From Candidatus Falkowbacteria bacterium CG10_big_fil_rev_8_21_14_0_10_39_11 (lineage in GTDB: Bacteria; Patescibacteriota; Patescibacteriia; UBA11705), in contig PFAP01000002.1 in assembly GCA_002773615.1 (NCBI GenBank), positions 1 through 54,594 on the forward strand: DNA of 54,594 bases, read 5' to 3'. A program made the translations under genes and the position numbers. Under the pieces are notes generated by a model. That model was not told where the DNA came from. It saw only the letters and a list, made by a program, of their open reading frames with translations, and ran no database searches. Below are positions 31,536 to 40,965 of this stretch, piece after piece. Position 1 is the first letter of the stretch. Every line of letters starts with the position of its first letter.

Positions 31536-34166
31536 ATGGATATCAATAAGTTTACCACCAAGTCACAAGAAGCGTTACAAGCTGCTCAAGCTTTGACTTT
31601 TGAATTGAAACACGCTCAAGTAGACGTGTCTCATTTACTTTATGCCCTACTTGATCAGGATCAAAGTATTGTAACTGTACTTTTAAAAAATCTTGAAATT
31701 GACATTCTCGGTTTAATGAATGAGGTTGATTTATTTTTGAAACAAATTCCAAAATCGGTGGTAGAAAATGTCACTAATGGACAAGTGATGGTAACCGCTG
31801 AAATGAATTTTGTTTTGGTTACTTCAGAAAAAATGGCTAAAAAGATGGGTGACGATTATGTCAGCACAGAGCATTTATTTTTGGCGTTACTCAGCATTGA
31901 ATCATCAATGAAAAAGATAATGGAATATTATGCGATTGATGAAAAGGTGGTACTGGATGAACTCAAAAAACTGCGGGGAGCTCAGAAGGTAGATTCGCGA
32001 GAACCTGAAGCGAAGTATCAGGCGCTTGAAAAGTATGCGGTTAATTTGACCGATATGGCCAGACAAGAAAAATTGGACCCGATCATTGGTCGAGATGAAG
32101 AGATTCGAAGGATTTTGCAGGTTTTGTCACGACGAACCAAAAATAATCCGGTATTGATTGGGGAACCAGGAACAGGTAAAACAGCGGTCGTAGAAGGTTT
32201 GGCACAACGAATTGTTTCTGGTGACGTGCCTGAAAATTTGAAAAATAAAGAAGTGTTGTCTATTGATATTGGATCTTTGATTGCAGGGGCAAAATTTCGA
32301 GGTGAATTCGAAGATCGATTAAAGTCGGTTCTGAAAGAAATTAAAGCCTCTGGTGATAAGTACATTATTTTTATTGATGAGCTGCATACAATTGTTGGAG
32401 CTGGTGCGACCGAAGGAGCGATTGATGCTTCAAATATGCTGAAACCGGCTTTGGCGCGAGGTGAACTTCGTTGTGTGGGTGCGACGACAATCAAAGAATA
32501 CCAAAAATATATTGAAAAAGATTCGGCTCTTGAACGTCGGTTTCAACCAGTTAAAATTGAAGAACCCAATGTTGAAGATACGATTGCAATTTTGAGAGGG
32601 ATTAAAGAAAAATATGAAATTCATCACGGTGTTAGAATTACAGATGATGCGATTGTTATGGCGGCCAAGTTGTCTGATCGGTATATTACCGAAAGATTTT
32701 TACCGGATAAAGCAATTGACCTCATTGACGAAGCCACATCCGCTCTTCGAATTGAATTGAATAGTATGCCAACAGAATTGGATCAAGCCAAGAGGTCTTT
32801 AATGAAACTTGAAATTGAAAAAAGTGCTTTGGAGAAGGAAAAAACAACCAAAGCAAAAAATAGATTACTTGATATTAAAAAAGAAATCGCTGAGATAAAA
32901 GAAAAAACTAAAGAGCTTGAATTGCATTGGAACAAAGAGAAGGAAATTATCACCTCAATGCAAGAAGGACAAAAAGAAGTTGATAAATTGAAACAAGAGG
33001 CAGAAATTCTTGAACGACAATCTGAATTTGATAAGGTGGCTGAGATTCGTTACGGTAAGATACCAGCTTTGGAGAAAAAAATAATTTCGAGCCGAGAAAA
33101 ATTACGTAAATTGCAAACCGGTCCGCGAGGAAAGCAAATTTTGAAGGAAGAAGTGGATGAGGAAGATATTGCTGACGTGTTGTCAAAATGGACTGGAATT
33201 CCAGTTGTCAAAATGCTTCAAACTGAATCTGAACGATTGGCTAAGGCAGAAGACGTGTTGGCTGGTAGAGTTATCGGTCAAAAACCGGCGATTGGTTCAG
33301 TCTCGAACGCTTTGAGACGATCTCGAGCCGGTTTGTCAGAAGAAAATAAGCCCATCGGATCATTTTTATTTATGGGGCCAACCGGTGTGGGTAAGACGGA
33401 ATTGGCTAAAGCCTTGGCTGAATTTATGTTTGATGACGAAGAAGCGATTATACGGGTTGACATGAGTGAATATATGGAAAAGCACGCTGTTTCGAAATTT
33501 ATTGGATCCCCTCCTGGATATGTTGGTTATGAAGAGGGTGGACAACTGACTGAACAAGTGAGGCGAAAGCCATATTCAGTGATTTTATTTGATGAAATCG
33601 AAAAGGCTCACCCAGAAGTGTTTAATTCATTGCTTCAAATGCTAGATGATGGCCAGTTGACCGACGCTAAAGGAAGAAAAGTTAATTTTAAAAATACCAT
33701 CATTATCATGACCAGTAATATTGGTAGTGATTTAATTCTCAGTTCATCAACCAAGTCTTCACTCGGATTCGGTGAAGAAAAAACAGAAATTCAGAAAGCG
33801 GATGATGTTCGTGAACGAATTATGAAATTGCTTCAAGAACAGTTGAAACCGGAGTTTTTGAATCGAATAGATGAGATTATTATGTTTGATGCCCTTAGTC
33901 GCGATGATATTCGTAAAATTGTTGATTTGCAACTGGCAAAAGTCGCTAAACGGTTAAAAGAAAAGGAATTGAATATTGAATTTACAGATCAACTCAAGGA
34001 TATGTTGGCGGTCGAAGGATATGACCCGGCCTATGGGGCTCGGCCATTGAAGCGATTGATTCAAAATAAAATACTTGATCCCCTAGCCCTTCAGATTATC
34101 GAGGGCAAGATTAAAAAGAAAGTAAAAGTTGATTTTACTGACAAGAAAGTGAAATTTGGGAAATAA
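31536..34166 (+). CDS. clpB: ATP-dependent disaggregase ClpB
   Basis: An 876-aa Hsp100 chaperone that threads aggregated proteins through a hexameric ring. Clp N-domain repeats (1-145); first AAA+ module with Walker A GEPGTGKT (about 208-215) and Walker B IIFIDELH; long coiled-coil M-domain (about 400-540), which favours ClpB over ClpA/ClpC; second AAA+ module with GPTGVGKT (about 613-620) and [16 protein letters not shown]-terminal small domain. No ribosome site. Regulated by a CIRCE operator, so probably part of the HrcA heat-shock regulon. Confidence 0.95.
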   Translation: MDINKFTTKSQEALQAAQALTFELKHAQVDVSHLLYALLDQDQSIVTVLLKNLEIDILGLMNEVDLFLKQIPKSVVENVTNGQVMVTAEMNFVLVTSEKMAKKMGDDYVSTEHLFLALLSIESSMKKIMEYYAIDEKVVLDELKKLRGAQKVDSREPEAKYQALEKYAVNLTDMARQEKLDPIIGRDEEIRRILQVLSRRTKNNPVLIGEPGTGKTAVVEGLAQRIVSGDVPENLKNKEVLSIDIGSLIAGAKFRGEFEDRLKSVLKEIKASGDKYIIFIDELHTIVGAGATEGAIDASNMLKPALARGELRCVGATTIKEYQKYIEKDSALERRFQPVKIEEPNVEDTIAILRGIKEKYEIHHGVRITDDAIVMAAKLSDRYITERFLPDKAIDLIDEATSALRIELNSMPTELDQAKRSLMKLEIEKSALEKEKTTKAKNRLLDIKKEIAEIKEKTKELELHWNKEKEIITSMQEGQKEVDKLKQEAEILERQSEFDKVAEIRYGKIPALEKKIISSREKLRKLQTGPRGKQILKEEVDEEDIADVLSKWTGIPVVKMLQTESERLAKAEDVLAGRVIGQKPAIGSVSNALRRSRAGLSEENKPIGSFLFMGPTGVGKTELAKALAEFMFDDEEAIIRVDMSEYMEKHAVSKFIGSPPGYVGYEEGGQLTEQVRRKPYSVILFDEIEKAHPEVFNSLLQMLDDGQLTDAKGRKVNFKNTIIIMTSNIGSDLILSSSTKSSLGFGEEKTEIQKADDVRERIMKLLQEQLKPEFLNRIDEIIMFDALSRDDIRKIVDLQLAKVAKRLKEKELNIEFTDQLKDMLAVEGYDPAYGARPLKRLIQNKILDPLALQIIEGKIKKKVKVDFTDKKVKFGK

Positions 34167-34177
34167 ATTTAATAATA

Positions 34178-34206
34178 AAAAATGTCATGATTTATGGCAT
34201 TTTTTA
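34178..34206 (+). terminator. Intrinsic terminator after clpB
   Basis: ATGTCAT with ATGGCAT (one wobble pair), flanked by A and T runs. Confidence 0.7.
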
Positions 34207-34208
34207 TA

Positions 34209-34236
34209 TTGACAAAAAATGTATTGTTGTTATACT
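34209..34236 (+). promoter_or_regulatory. Near-consensus promoter
   Basis: TTGACA 34209-34214, 16-nt spacer, TATACT 34231-34236, partly overlapping the clpB terminator tail. Confidence 0.65.
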
Positions 34237-34270
34237 TCATCGTTCTCCAGTCAACCACCCAGGAGGTAAT

Positions 34271-34894
34271 ATGAGATTGACACCATTGACCGAATGGCCA
34301 CAGACGTGGACTACGGTTGAAAAGTCAAAAAATGCTAAATTGGTGCAGTTTAATCCAGAGACAACGGTCACTTGGTTGGAGGTCTTTTTGATTGGCTTGC
34401 TGTTGCTGGGCTTATTATTTGGTGGTTTTGTGTTTCTTTTTGGTGAGCACAATAACTCACTGGTACCTGCATGGGAATATGTTACACTCGGTGTTTTAGT
34501 CATTTGTGGAGTTCTTGTTGGTGGGATTATGATGTTTCGAGCTATTTATGCTGATAAAAGAATGAAACGGCTTTATACCCAGTATGATGTGGATGAAGCT
34601 AAGTTTATTCAGCAGTTCATGAGATTTTCATATAGGATTAAGATTTTTAATCGGGTCTTTACTGAAACAGATTTAGATGAAGCAAAACTGTCAGTGATGA
34701 CGAATGTTTTTATGAATTTGACCCTTATGTTTTCAGAAACAGAAGACTTTTTGAGTGCGTTGACTATGTTACAACTTCGAAGATTAGAACCAGAATATGT
34801 GGTTGATTGGATTGGGTTGCTTCGGGGCACAATGCTGCAAGACATGAGACTTGTAAATGTAAAATTGGGTGAATTATTGGCGACGCAAGCTTAA
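34271..34894 (+). CDS. Two-helix membrane protein, 207 aa
   Basis: Basic/polar N-terminal segment of about 35 residues, two membrane helices (about 36-60 and 69-92), then a cytoplasmic helical domain rich in charged and hydrophobic residues. Start at 34271 fixed by AGGAGGT; the longer frame from 34187 begins in the clpB terminator. Own promoter and terminator. The layout resembles the reconstructed 35002-35705 gene, which may be a distant relative. Function unknown. Confidence 0.65.
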   Translation: MRLTPLTEWPQTWTTVEKSKNAKLVQFNPETTVTWLEVFLIGLLLLGLLFGGFVFLFGEHNNSLVPAWEYVTLGVLVICGVLVGGIMMFRAIYADKRMKRLYTQYDVDEAKFIQQFMRFSYRIKIFNRVFTETDLDEAKLSVMTNVFMNLTLMFSETEDFLSALTMLQLRRLEPEYVVDWIGLLRGTMLQDMRLVNVKLGELLATQA

Positions 34895-34920
34895 CTATCG
34901 ATAATATCGATGGTTTTTTT
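34894..34920 (+). terminator. Intrinsic terminator
   Basis: ATCGAT (34897-34902), AAT loop, ATCGAT (34906-34911), extended by three outer pairs, then seven T. Confidence 0.85.
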
Positions 34921-35001
34921 ATTGATAGTAAAAGATTTTTTGTGTAGATTTAATTATTGAGGCTACCATTGTATTATCACTACACGGTAGGCGGAAGTTG
35001 A

Positions 35002-35277
35002 ATGAAATTTTCGACTTTAAAGCTGTTGGATTTTTCGATTTCTGATGTCGACAAGGAAAACTTGAAACTGATTCGATTGCGGCAAAATCAGAGTAATCAA
35101 CCATATATCTTGACGGTGATTTTTATGGTGCTGGTTGTGGCCGGTGCGGTTGGTTTTATTTCGGCGATAGTTGGTGGTGAATTTGTCATCGATCCGGAAC
35201 GTATTGTTGTGGTGATCATGATCAAGGATTATAAAAAACCATCTCTGTACGCCGCAATTCTTCTCTGCAAAAGGTGA
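35002..35277 (+). CDS. Membrane protein, N-terminal part (frame 1)
   Basis: A 91-aa frame with a charged N-terminus and a membrane helix (about 35-58). It reads naturally up to MIKDYKK at A6 (35233-35238), after which the residues look less natural and the frame ends at TGA 35275-35277. The -1 frame from the same A6 continues as KTISVRRNSSLQ into the downstream ORF without interruption. One frameshifted gene is therefore likely. A weak GGCGGAAG precedes the start. Function unknown. Confidence 0.5.
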   Translation: MKFSTLKLLDFSISDVDKENLKLIRLRQNQSNQPYILTVIFMVLVVAGAVGFISAIVGGEFVIDPERIVVVIMIKDYKKPSLYAAILLCKR

Positions 35278-35705
35278 ATACAGCTATTCTTAGTCATCGA
35301 GTTGATCTTTTGAATGGCATGATCGGTGAATATAATGATCTGGTTGTTAGTTTGAATTTGCAAAGTGGAGATTACGACTTGTTCCGTGAATTGTCGGCTG
35401 CGATTTTGCAGGTAATTGCTCAGGTGGAAGTGGTAAAAAATATGATTACAGGTACAGTCTTTGATAATTTGGAAATAGGTGCAGTCAAGACTGCTGTTTC
35501 TTTGCTTATGGTTAATTCAGTCGAGATCTTTGACAAAATGTATAAGACTTTGAAGGGATTAAATGATGATAATGGTACAAATGATCAGAGTGGTGTAGAT
35601 GATCTGGCTGGTACAAATGATCAGACAGATAAATATTATCAGAATGATAGAAAAGAAAGGAAGGTTAAGAGGGTAAAGAAGGGTAAGCGGGTGAGAGGAA
35701 AATGA
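35274..35705 (+). CDS. Continuation ORF, C-terminal part (-1 frame)
   Basis: A 143-aa frame opening at GTG 35274, overlapping the TGA of the upstream frame by GTGA. It is helical with a very basic Lys/Arg tail (RKERKVKRVKKGKRVRGK) after an Asn/Asp-rich linker with the repeated unit GTNDQ. Either it is translated by coupling at the overlap, or it is the second half of one gene split by a frameshift at A6 35233-35238. The basic tail could bind nucleic acid or the membrane (inference). Confidence 0.5.
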   Translation: MNTAILSHRVDLLNGMIGEYNDLVVSLNLQSGDYDLFRELSAAILQVIAQVEVVKNMITGTVFDNLEIGAVKTAVSLLMVNSVEIFDKMYKTLKGLNDDNGTNDQSGVDDLAGTNDQTDKYYQNDRKERKVKRVKKGKRVRGK

Positions 35706-35732
35706 ACTATCAGTAAAACTGGTAGTTTTTTG
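35705..35732 (+). terminator. Intrinsic terminator
   Basis: AACTATCAGT (35705-35714), AAA loop, ACTGGTAGTT (35718-35727), one wobble pair, then T run. Confidence 0.8.
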
Positions 35733-35815
35733 TAATAGTAACTCTGGAAACGATGCCAAAATGTAATGATTTTTACGAAAATTCAGTAGTGTTACGCATT
35801 ACGAATGACATGTGG

Positions 35816-35821
35816 TATAAT
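35816..35821 (+). promoter_or_regulatory. -10 box four bases from a start codon
   Basis: TATAAT at 35816-35821; the ATG of the next gene is at 35826, so the transcript probably begins at or just inside the start codon. Confidence 0.5.
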
Positions 35822-35825
35822 TTAA

Positions 35826-37220
35826 ATGAAATCAAATACATTTATGAGAAAAAGAATAGTAGCTGTGATTACTGGTATTTTTGTTGTAATGGGGTCGTTT
35901 ATCCCCTATTATACTACCAAAGCTGTTGAATTTAATCGTCATCTGATAATTTCTGATCAACAGATGTATGATTCATCGGCCATGACGCTAGCGGAGATCC
36001 AAAAATTTTTAGAATTAAAAAATTCATATTTGGCTACATTAAATTTGCCGGATGTTGATGGTGTGATTAAGTCATCAGCGGCGATTATCGAAGCGACGGC
36101 CAAGCGTCAGGGAGTGAATCCAAAAGTAATTTTGGTCATGTTGCAAAAAGAACAGAGTTTAGTCGAAGATCCCAACCCAACGCCAAAGCAAATCGATTGG
36201 GCCATGGGGTATGCTGTTTGTGACAGTTGTAGCATGAACGATCCGCTGTTATTGATTTATAAAGGTTTTGCAACTCAGGTTGACAAGTCCATGGCAAGAC
36301 TTAGGTGGTATAGTGAAAATCCTACTGCTTATAAAACGGTGGGGCAAAATTATCTAATTGATGGTCAAGACGTCACACCACTGTCACAGGCTACAGCCAA
36401 TTTGTACAGTTATACACCCCACATTCACGGTAATTATTTGTTCTGGAAAATTTGGCAGCGATGGTTTAAACAATATTATCCAGACGGTTCATTGTTAAAG
36501 TCATATGATTCATCAACCGTTTGGCTTATTCAGTTTGGTGAAAAGCGGGCTTTTGTCAGTATGTCGTCGTTGATTTCGAGATATGATCCAAAAAGAATTT
36601 TGACAGTGACTAATGAAGAATTGGAAAAGTATGAGGTTGGAGCGCCAATCAAATATCCCAATTATTCTTTGTTAAAAGAATCTAATGGAGCTATCTATTT
36701 GTTAGTAAACGATACGATCAAGCATATTGATTCAATGGAAACGTTTAGATCTTTGGGCTTTAATCCGTTAGAATTGATTGATGTTCAGAGTGGAGATCTT
36801 GATAGTTATGAGCTCGGGACAGAAATTACGATGAAAAGTGCTTATCCAATGGGGGCATTATTGCAAAATAATGAGTCAGGAGCGGTGTATTTCGTGCAAA
36901 ATGGAGAGAAACATCCATTGATTGCAATAGAAATTATGCGTATAAATTACGCGAATTATCGAGTTATTCCAGTGGATCCGATTGAGCTTGAAAAATTTGA
37001 TGATGGTGCTATGATAAAATATCAGGAAGGAACGTTACTAAAGAGTTTAGACGCGCCAATTGTGTATGTGGTATCGGCTGGAACCAAGAGACCGATTGTT
37101 TCCGGTGACGTTTTTGAGAAGTTGGGTTATGCCTGGGCTGATATCCATGAAGTATCTGCTGGGTCTCTCGACGTGTTGCCAATTGGTCAAAGTGTGGACT
37201 TATCATTTAAAGAGGATTAA
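35826..37220 (+). CDS. Secreted lytic-type protein with C-terminal repeats, 464 aa
   Basis: Signal peptide (about 1-33). Residues about 38-220 form a lysozyme-like helical domain with features I associate with a family common in candidate-phylum bacteria: VNPKVILVMLQKEQSL (a candidate catalytic Glu in QKEQS), DWAMGYAVCDSCSM and SYTPHIHGNYLFWKIWQRWF. The C-terminal half holds about three repeats of roughly 70 residues starting with patterns such as GSLLKSYDSSTVWLIQFGEK. Probable surface or wall-associated muralytic protein; activity is inferred. No ribosome site; an alternative Met lies at 35844. Confidence 0.75.
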   Translation: MKSNTFMRKRIVAVITGIFVVMGSFIPYYTTKAVEFNRHLIISDQQMYDSSAMTLAEIQKFLELKNSYLATLNLPDVDGVIKSSAAIIEATAKRQGVNPKVILVMLQKEQSLVEDPNPTPKQIDWAMGYAVCDSCSMNDPLLLIYKGFATQVDKSMARLRWYSENPTAYKTVGQNYLIDGQDVTPLSQATANLYSYTPHIHGNYLFWKIWQRWFKQYYPDGSLLKSYDSSTVWLIQFGEKRAFVSMSSLISRYDPKRILTVTNEELEKYEVGAPIKYPNYSLLKESNGAIYLLVNDTIKHIDSMETFRSLGFNPLELIDVQSGDLDSYELGTEITMKSAYPMGALLQNNESGAVYFVQNGEKHPLIAIEIMRINYANYRVIPVDPIELEKFDDGAMIKYQEGTLLKSLDAPIVYVVSAGTKRPIVSGDVFEKLGYAWADIHEVSAGSLDVLPIGQSVDLSFKED

Positions 37221-37271
37221 GGTTGTAAGTTAAACGATTAGCCGTTTGATTACGTAATTCATGATTCATTA

Positions 37272-38069
37272 ATGTTATATATGGTTGTATTTGCTGCGGT
37301 TGTACCGCATCCCCCACTAATTATACCCAGTGTGGGAAAAGACAATGTAGAAAAATTACAAAAGACGCAAAAGGCTTTGGATATTTTGATGAGAGAATTT
37401 GAAGCACAAAAGCCGGATACGGTGATTGTCTTTTCACCTCACGGTGATGTGTATCCTGATGCTTTTACCATCAATACGTTGCCAGAGTATGATTTGAATT
37501 TTGAAGATTTTGGTGATTTTGAAACCAGAATGAAATTTTCTGGTGATATTGGTTTGATTAATAAATTTCGTGAACGAGTCGAAACCACACTTCCTTTGAT
37601 CTTAAAATCTGAACCGGTTTTGGATTATGGTATCGGCATCCCATTGTTTTTACTTGGACAAAATTATAAAGACTTCAAGATTATTCCGGTCAATTCATCA
37701 CTGTTAGATTTTGAACAACACATAGCTTTTGGCGAAGCGTTGAAAGAAGCGATTTTTTCTGACAATAAAAGAGTGGCAATAATTGCATCCGCTGACCTTA
37801 GTCACAAGTTGACAAAAAAAGCCCCGGCCGGTTTTTCTCCCAAGGCTCGCGAATTTGATAAAAAAGTGATTCAATATTTGAAACAACAAAAAGTTGATCA
37901 GATGCTACAGTTTGATAATGAAACCTTGAATGATGCGCAGGAGTGTGGATTGAGACCGATTTTGATGCTACTGGGAGTAATTAAAAATATGAATTATGAT
38001 TTTCAAGTGCTAAGTTACGAATCACCTTTTGGGGTTGGCTATTTGGTTGGTGAATGTAAGTTTAAATAA
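37272..38069 (+). CDS. LigB-like (class III extradiol dioxygenase fold) protein
   Basis: A 265-aa stand-alone LigB domain. The N-terminus FAAVVPHPPLIIPSVGKDN carries the conserved PHPP segment and VIVFSPHGD a second conserved His. Related domains occur in extradiol dioxygenases and in the AmmeMemoRadiSam 'B' proteins. ASADLSHKLTK supplies a third conserved His region. In candidate-phylum genomes the reaction is unknown, so no enzyme activity is assigned. The start may be 37272 or the Met at 37281. Confidence 0.75.
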   Translation: MLYMVVFAAVVPHPPLIIPSVGKDNVEKLQKTQKALDILMREFEAQKPDTVIVFSPHGDVYPDAFTINTLPEYDLNFEDFGDFETRMKFSGDIGLINKFRERVETTLPLILKSEPVLDYGIGIPLFLLGQNYKDFKIIPVNSSLLDFEQHIAFGEALKEAIFSDNKRVAIIASADLSHKLTKKAPAGFSPKAREFDKKVIQYLKQQKVDQMLQFDNETLNDAQECGLRPILMLLGVIKNMNYDFQVLSYESPFGVGYLVGECKFK

Positions 38070-38225
38070 TGAAAAATTTACAAAATATATTTTAGTTTTT
38101 TAACAAAGTTTAATGGTAGTATCTTTACAATTTTAAAATTAGATATCAAACCATGAAGTACATGCCTTCCAGTTGAATTTCTGGGATCCCGCATGACTTC
38201 GGGGCAAATAAGGCAGGAGGCTGTT

Positions 38226-39023
38226 ATGGATGATCTTGCAGGTGCACTATGTGGCTTGCTGGTTGTGGTGGCAATTGTCGGAGCAATTGTACAAGCCATT
38301 TTAAATATTATGAAGATGGTTTTGTTAATTGTGGCATTTGGAGCGGCGGCTGCAGTGGTTATTGGGTTGGTGTATCTGTTGGTCGTTTGGGTTATTAATG
38401 TCAGTCGTGAACGAAAATTGCATGAGGCTGAGAAAAAAGAAGCTGATCGTGAGCGAGCTGTCAGGCTGCAGGCCAGGCGTTTGGCTAATGAGCGGGCAGA
38501 AGCCAGATACCAAGCGGCGTCTATTCCCGTTGATACCAATCCGGTGGCATTGAACCCGACCAAGAAGACCGCTTTCCGTATTACAGCCAATGAGTACAAG
38601 CGGATTTTGAAGCAAGCCAAAGATAGAATGATAGATATCAAGAAGCAGGCTCAGAGATTGCCGGCGGCTTTCAATGATTTTCTTCTTAAAGGTGAGGAAA
38701 TGGTTGAAGGTTCTTTACCGAACCTGTACCGAATGAATGGAGAGTTTGCAGACCAATTGGACCAGATTACGCCGAATGATAGAGCCTTTCTGGATCGTAA
38801 TGCTGACAAGAAAGTGGCTGAGGATGAAATTGAGGGGTTGGCTCAGAAGTCTCAACAAGCAATCAGAGATGTGCCGGCTATTTTACAAGCTTGGTTGATG
38901 CATATGAGTACCTTTACTCCGGGGTGTGCCTGTGCAGACATTATTGATAGAATGCGTAATGATGATGAGATCGCCATCAAAGTTTCCAGATTGAAGGAAA
39001 TTTATGCTGGGATTCAGATGTAA
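38226..39023 (+). CDS. Membrane protein, tandem paralogue A, 265 aa
   Basis: First of three tandem relatives. N-terminal hydrophobic region (about 3-65, two or more helices), a charged linker rich in Arg/Glu, then a cytoplasmic helical domain. The domain ends in the shared signature AWLMHMSTFTPGC, followed by a short helix with KEIY. Start at 38226 fixed by AGGAGG (38215-38220), not the upstream 38193. Terminator of the AGCGAAT type follows. Function unknown. Confidence 0.7.
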   Translation: MDDLAGALCGLLVVVAIVGAIVQAILNIMKMVLLIVAFGAAAAVVIGLVYLLVVWVINVSRERKLHEAEKKEADRERAVRLQARRLANERAEARYQAASIPVDTNPVALNPTKKTAFRITANEYKRILKQAKDRMIDIKKQAQRLPAAFNDFLLKGEEMVEGSLPNLYRMNGEFADQLDQITPNDRAFLDRNADKKVAEDEIEGLAQKSQQAIRDVPAILQAWLMHMSTFTPGCACADIIDRMRNDDEIAIKVSRLKEIYAGIQM

Positions 39024-39047
39024 GCGAATAACATTCGCTTTTTTTGA
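39022..39047 (+). terminator. AGCGAAT-type terminator, copy 1
   Basis: AAGCGAAT, AAC loop, ATTCGCTT, then T run. Nearly identical to the hairpins at 40191 and 40912. Confidence 0.88.
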
Positions 39048-39050
39048 TAC

Positions 39051-39079
39051 TTGAAAAATTTTTGTTTTTGTGGTAAAAG
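39051..39079 (+). promoter_or_regulatory. Promoter of paralogue B
   Basis: TTGAAA 39051-39056, 17-nt spacer, TAAAAG 39074-39079. The sequence around it matches that ahead of paralogue C. Confidence 0.55.
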
Positions 39080-39106
39080 AAAGATAGCAAACAAAAGGAG
39101 GACAAA

Positions 39107-40192
39107 ATGATATATTCGGCTGATGGTGAAGACATTGGCGGAGCCATTTTGGGTTCTTTGGTTGTTGGCTGGATTATAATGGCGATTGTAAATGCGGTTG
39201 TGGAAGCAGTCTCAGCTGTTTTGTCAGCCGTTGGTACGGTTTTGATGTATATCGGGATTGGTATTGGTGGCGTGTTTGCCTTTGCGGCGGCTGTCGGATT
39301 ACTATATAGTATTGGCTGTTTCGCTTGGTGGTTGTTGGGCAGTTGGCGTGACAAGTGGCAAGATGCATTTTGGGATGGCCATGATTGGGATGATTTTGAC
39401 GACGTGGGTGATGTGATTAAATTGGTTTTTGTTGGTCTTCTTTCGCCAGTGATTCTGGTGATTACCTTGATTACATTGTTGATTGTAGCAATTGCTAAAG
39501 TGTTTGAAAGTTTTAACGAGTCTGATCAAAAGAGCACGAAAAGAAGTGTTGGAAGTTATAAGCCCAGTCCCGTTACCGCTTCGGTAAAAGCCACTACGAC
39601 TCAGATTCGAAGTGCTCCAGTCAAAACTGTTTATCAAGTATCTGGTCGTAAGTCAGTTGTAACGCCAGCAGTAAAAAAATCTGTTGTGGCTCAGCCGGTA
39701 GTCGTGGCAACGGTTTTGCCAGATGTTCAGTTGGATTTGGTTCAATTTGAACCGCAACAAATGCCAATGAAGTATCGTTTGATGAAAGTTGAGATTGATA
39801 AGATTGCTCAATTGGCAAAAAAAAGAGCCAATGAAATTCAGAAGATTGTTGACAGGTATCCTGAGGCTTTTTCTGAGGTGGGAAACGATGCGTTTTTGTT
39901 GGTCAACTGCACTTTGGCGAAAACGTTGTATGGTATTACTCCAAGGGATCAGGAGTATATCAAGCAAACGCCAGAACATTTGGCTGTGTATGAACGATTG
40001 GAAGATATGATGCGACAGTCAAAACAGGCTGCCGCTGATATCCCATCGGTTTTGAAAGCTTGGATTTTGCATATGAAAACATTTGTGCCCGGTTGTCGTC
40101 TGCAAGAAATACTTGATAAGTTGCGATCAGAGAATAAAGTTTTTGACACAGTGTGCAGATTGCGCAAAGCCTATGAGTCACTTAGTTGGTAA
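39107..40192 (+). CDS. Membrane protein, tandem paralogue B, 361 aa
   Basis: Longest of the three relatives. It has several hydrophobic helices (about 12-82 and 105-130), a Ser/Thr/Val/Lys-rich linker (about 140-215) and the C-terminal helical domain with the signature AWILHMKTFVPGC and a final RKAYESLSW. Start fixed by AAAGGAGG. The extra helices and linker set it apart from A and C. Probably anchored in the membrane with the helical domain inside. Function unknown. Confidence 0.7.
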   Translation: MIYSADGEDIGGAILGSLVVGWIIMAIVNAVVEAVSAVLSAVGTVLMYIGIGIGGVFAFAAAVGLLYSIGCFAWWLLGSWRDKWQDAFWDGHDWDDFDDVGDVIKLVFVGLLSPVILVITLITLLIVAIAKVFESFNESDQKSTKRSVGSYKPSPVTASVKATTTQIRSAPVKTVYQVSGRKSVVTPAVKKSVVAQPVVVATVLPDVQLDLVQFEPQQMPMKYRLMKVEIDKIAQLAKKRANEIQKIVDRYPEAFSEVGNDAFLLVNCTLAKTLYGITPRDQEYIKQTPEHLAVYERLEDMMRQSKQAAADIPSVLKAWILHMKTFVPGCRLQEILDKLRSENKVFDTVCRLRKAYESLSW

Positions 40193-40217
40193 AAAGCGAA
40201 TAATATTCGCTTTTTTT
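40191..40217 (+). terminator. AGCGAAT-type terminator, copy 2
   Basis: AAAAAGCGAAT, AAT loop, ATTCGCTTTTT, begins inside the stop codon of paralogue B. Confidence 0.88.
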
Positions 40218-40222
40218 GATAC

Positions 40223-40251
40223 TTGTAAATTATTGTTGTTTGTGTTATAAA
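40223..40251 (+). promoter_or_regulatory. Promoter of paralogue C
   Basis: TTGTAA 40223-40228, 17-nt spacer, TATAAA 40246-40251, aligned with the promoter ahead of paralogue B. Confidence 0.55.
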
Positions 40252-40280
40252 GAAACGTAACAAACACAAAGGGGGTGGGC

Positions 40281-40913
40281 ATGTATCACGCCAAAAGCGC
40301 CGATGATGGAGTCGAGGGTATTGTTGCGGTGCTCATTGGTTTGGCTGTGGCTGGGTTTATTATGCGACATTTGTTGGCCTTGTTGATTATTATTGCTGTT
40401 GCAGCTATTATTTGGGGTGGATATGTGGTTTGGGCTAATAGATATAATCGTCAGTGTCATCGGTTTCATTTGACTAGATACAAGGCATATTTTTTGAAAC
40501 GTCAAGTTAATAAAAAGTTGAAGCATCTCAAGGTTCACCTTAATCTCCATCATAATATTTTGGCTGAGTTTCATGCTAGAGGTGAAATCTTGGTTATTTT
40601 TACTTTACCAGAACTAATTAAAGTTAATCATGAATTGGCAGCGGTGTGGAAAAGTCTTAGTGAGGATGATAGAAGACGGTTAAGATACACCGAGCAGAGT
40701 AAAAAAGCGCTGGTTGAGTTTGATGGAATTTTTGAATTGTCTTATCGTGGAGCTTTAGAAGTCAAGGATATATTGGTAACATGGTTGATTCAGATGAAAG
40801 CATTTACTCCGGGTGAAAGAACCAATGATTTGGTTCAAGGATTGAAAGCGGCTGACGATTTGGCTGATAGGGTTGAGGAATTGAAGAAGATTTATCGCAA
40901 CCTTCCTTTCTAA
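40281..40913 (+). CDS. Membrane protein, tandem paralogue C, 210 aa
   Basis: Shortest relative: a membrane region (about 10-50), then the helical domain ending in TWLIQMKAFTPGE and KKIYRNLPF. The ATG at 40281 is preferred over the GTG at 40275, which overlaps the G-rich ribosome site. The cysteine found after PG in A and B is Glu here. Terminator copy 3 follows. Confidence 0.7.
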   Translation: MYHAKSADDGVEGIVAVLIGLAVAGFIMRHLLALLIIIAVAAIIWGGYVVWANRYNRQCHRFHLTRYKAYFLKRQVNKKLKHLKVHLNLHHNILAEFHARGEILVIFTLPELIKVNHELAAVWKSLSEDDRRRLRYTEQSKKALVEFDGIFELSYRGALEVKDILVTWLIQMKAFTPGERTNDLVQGLKAADDLADRVEELKKIYRNLPF

Positions 40914-40937
40914 GCGAATAATATTCGCTTTTTTTAT
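40912..40937 (+). terminator. AGCGAAT-type terminator, copy 3
   Basis: AAGCGAAT, AAT loop, ATTCGCTT, then T run. Confidence 0.88.
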
Positions 40938-40965
40938 TTTTTTAAGGTAAAATAAGGGTGAAAAT

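Noticed and set aside
35233-35239. Canonical A-AAA-AAC -1 frameshift heptamer
   Set aside because: The heptamer exists, but the zero frame is AAA-AAA-CCA, not A-AAA-AAC. Programmed tandem slippage is therefore not supported; a homopolymer error or mutation is as likely.
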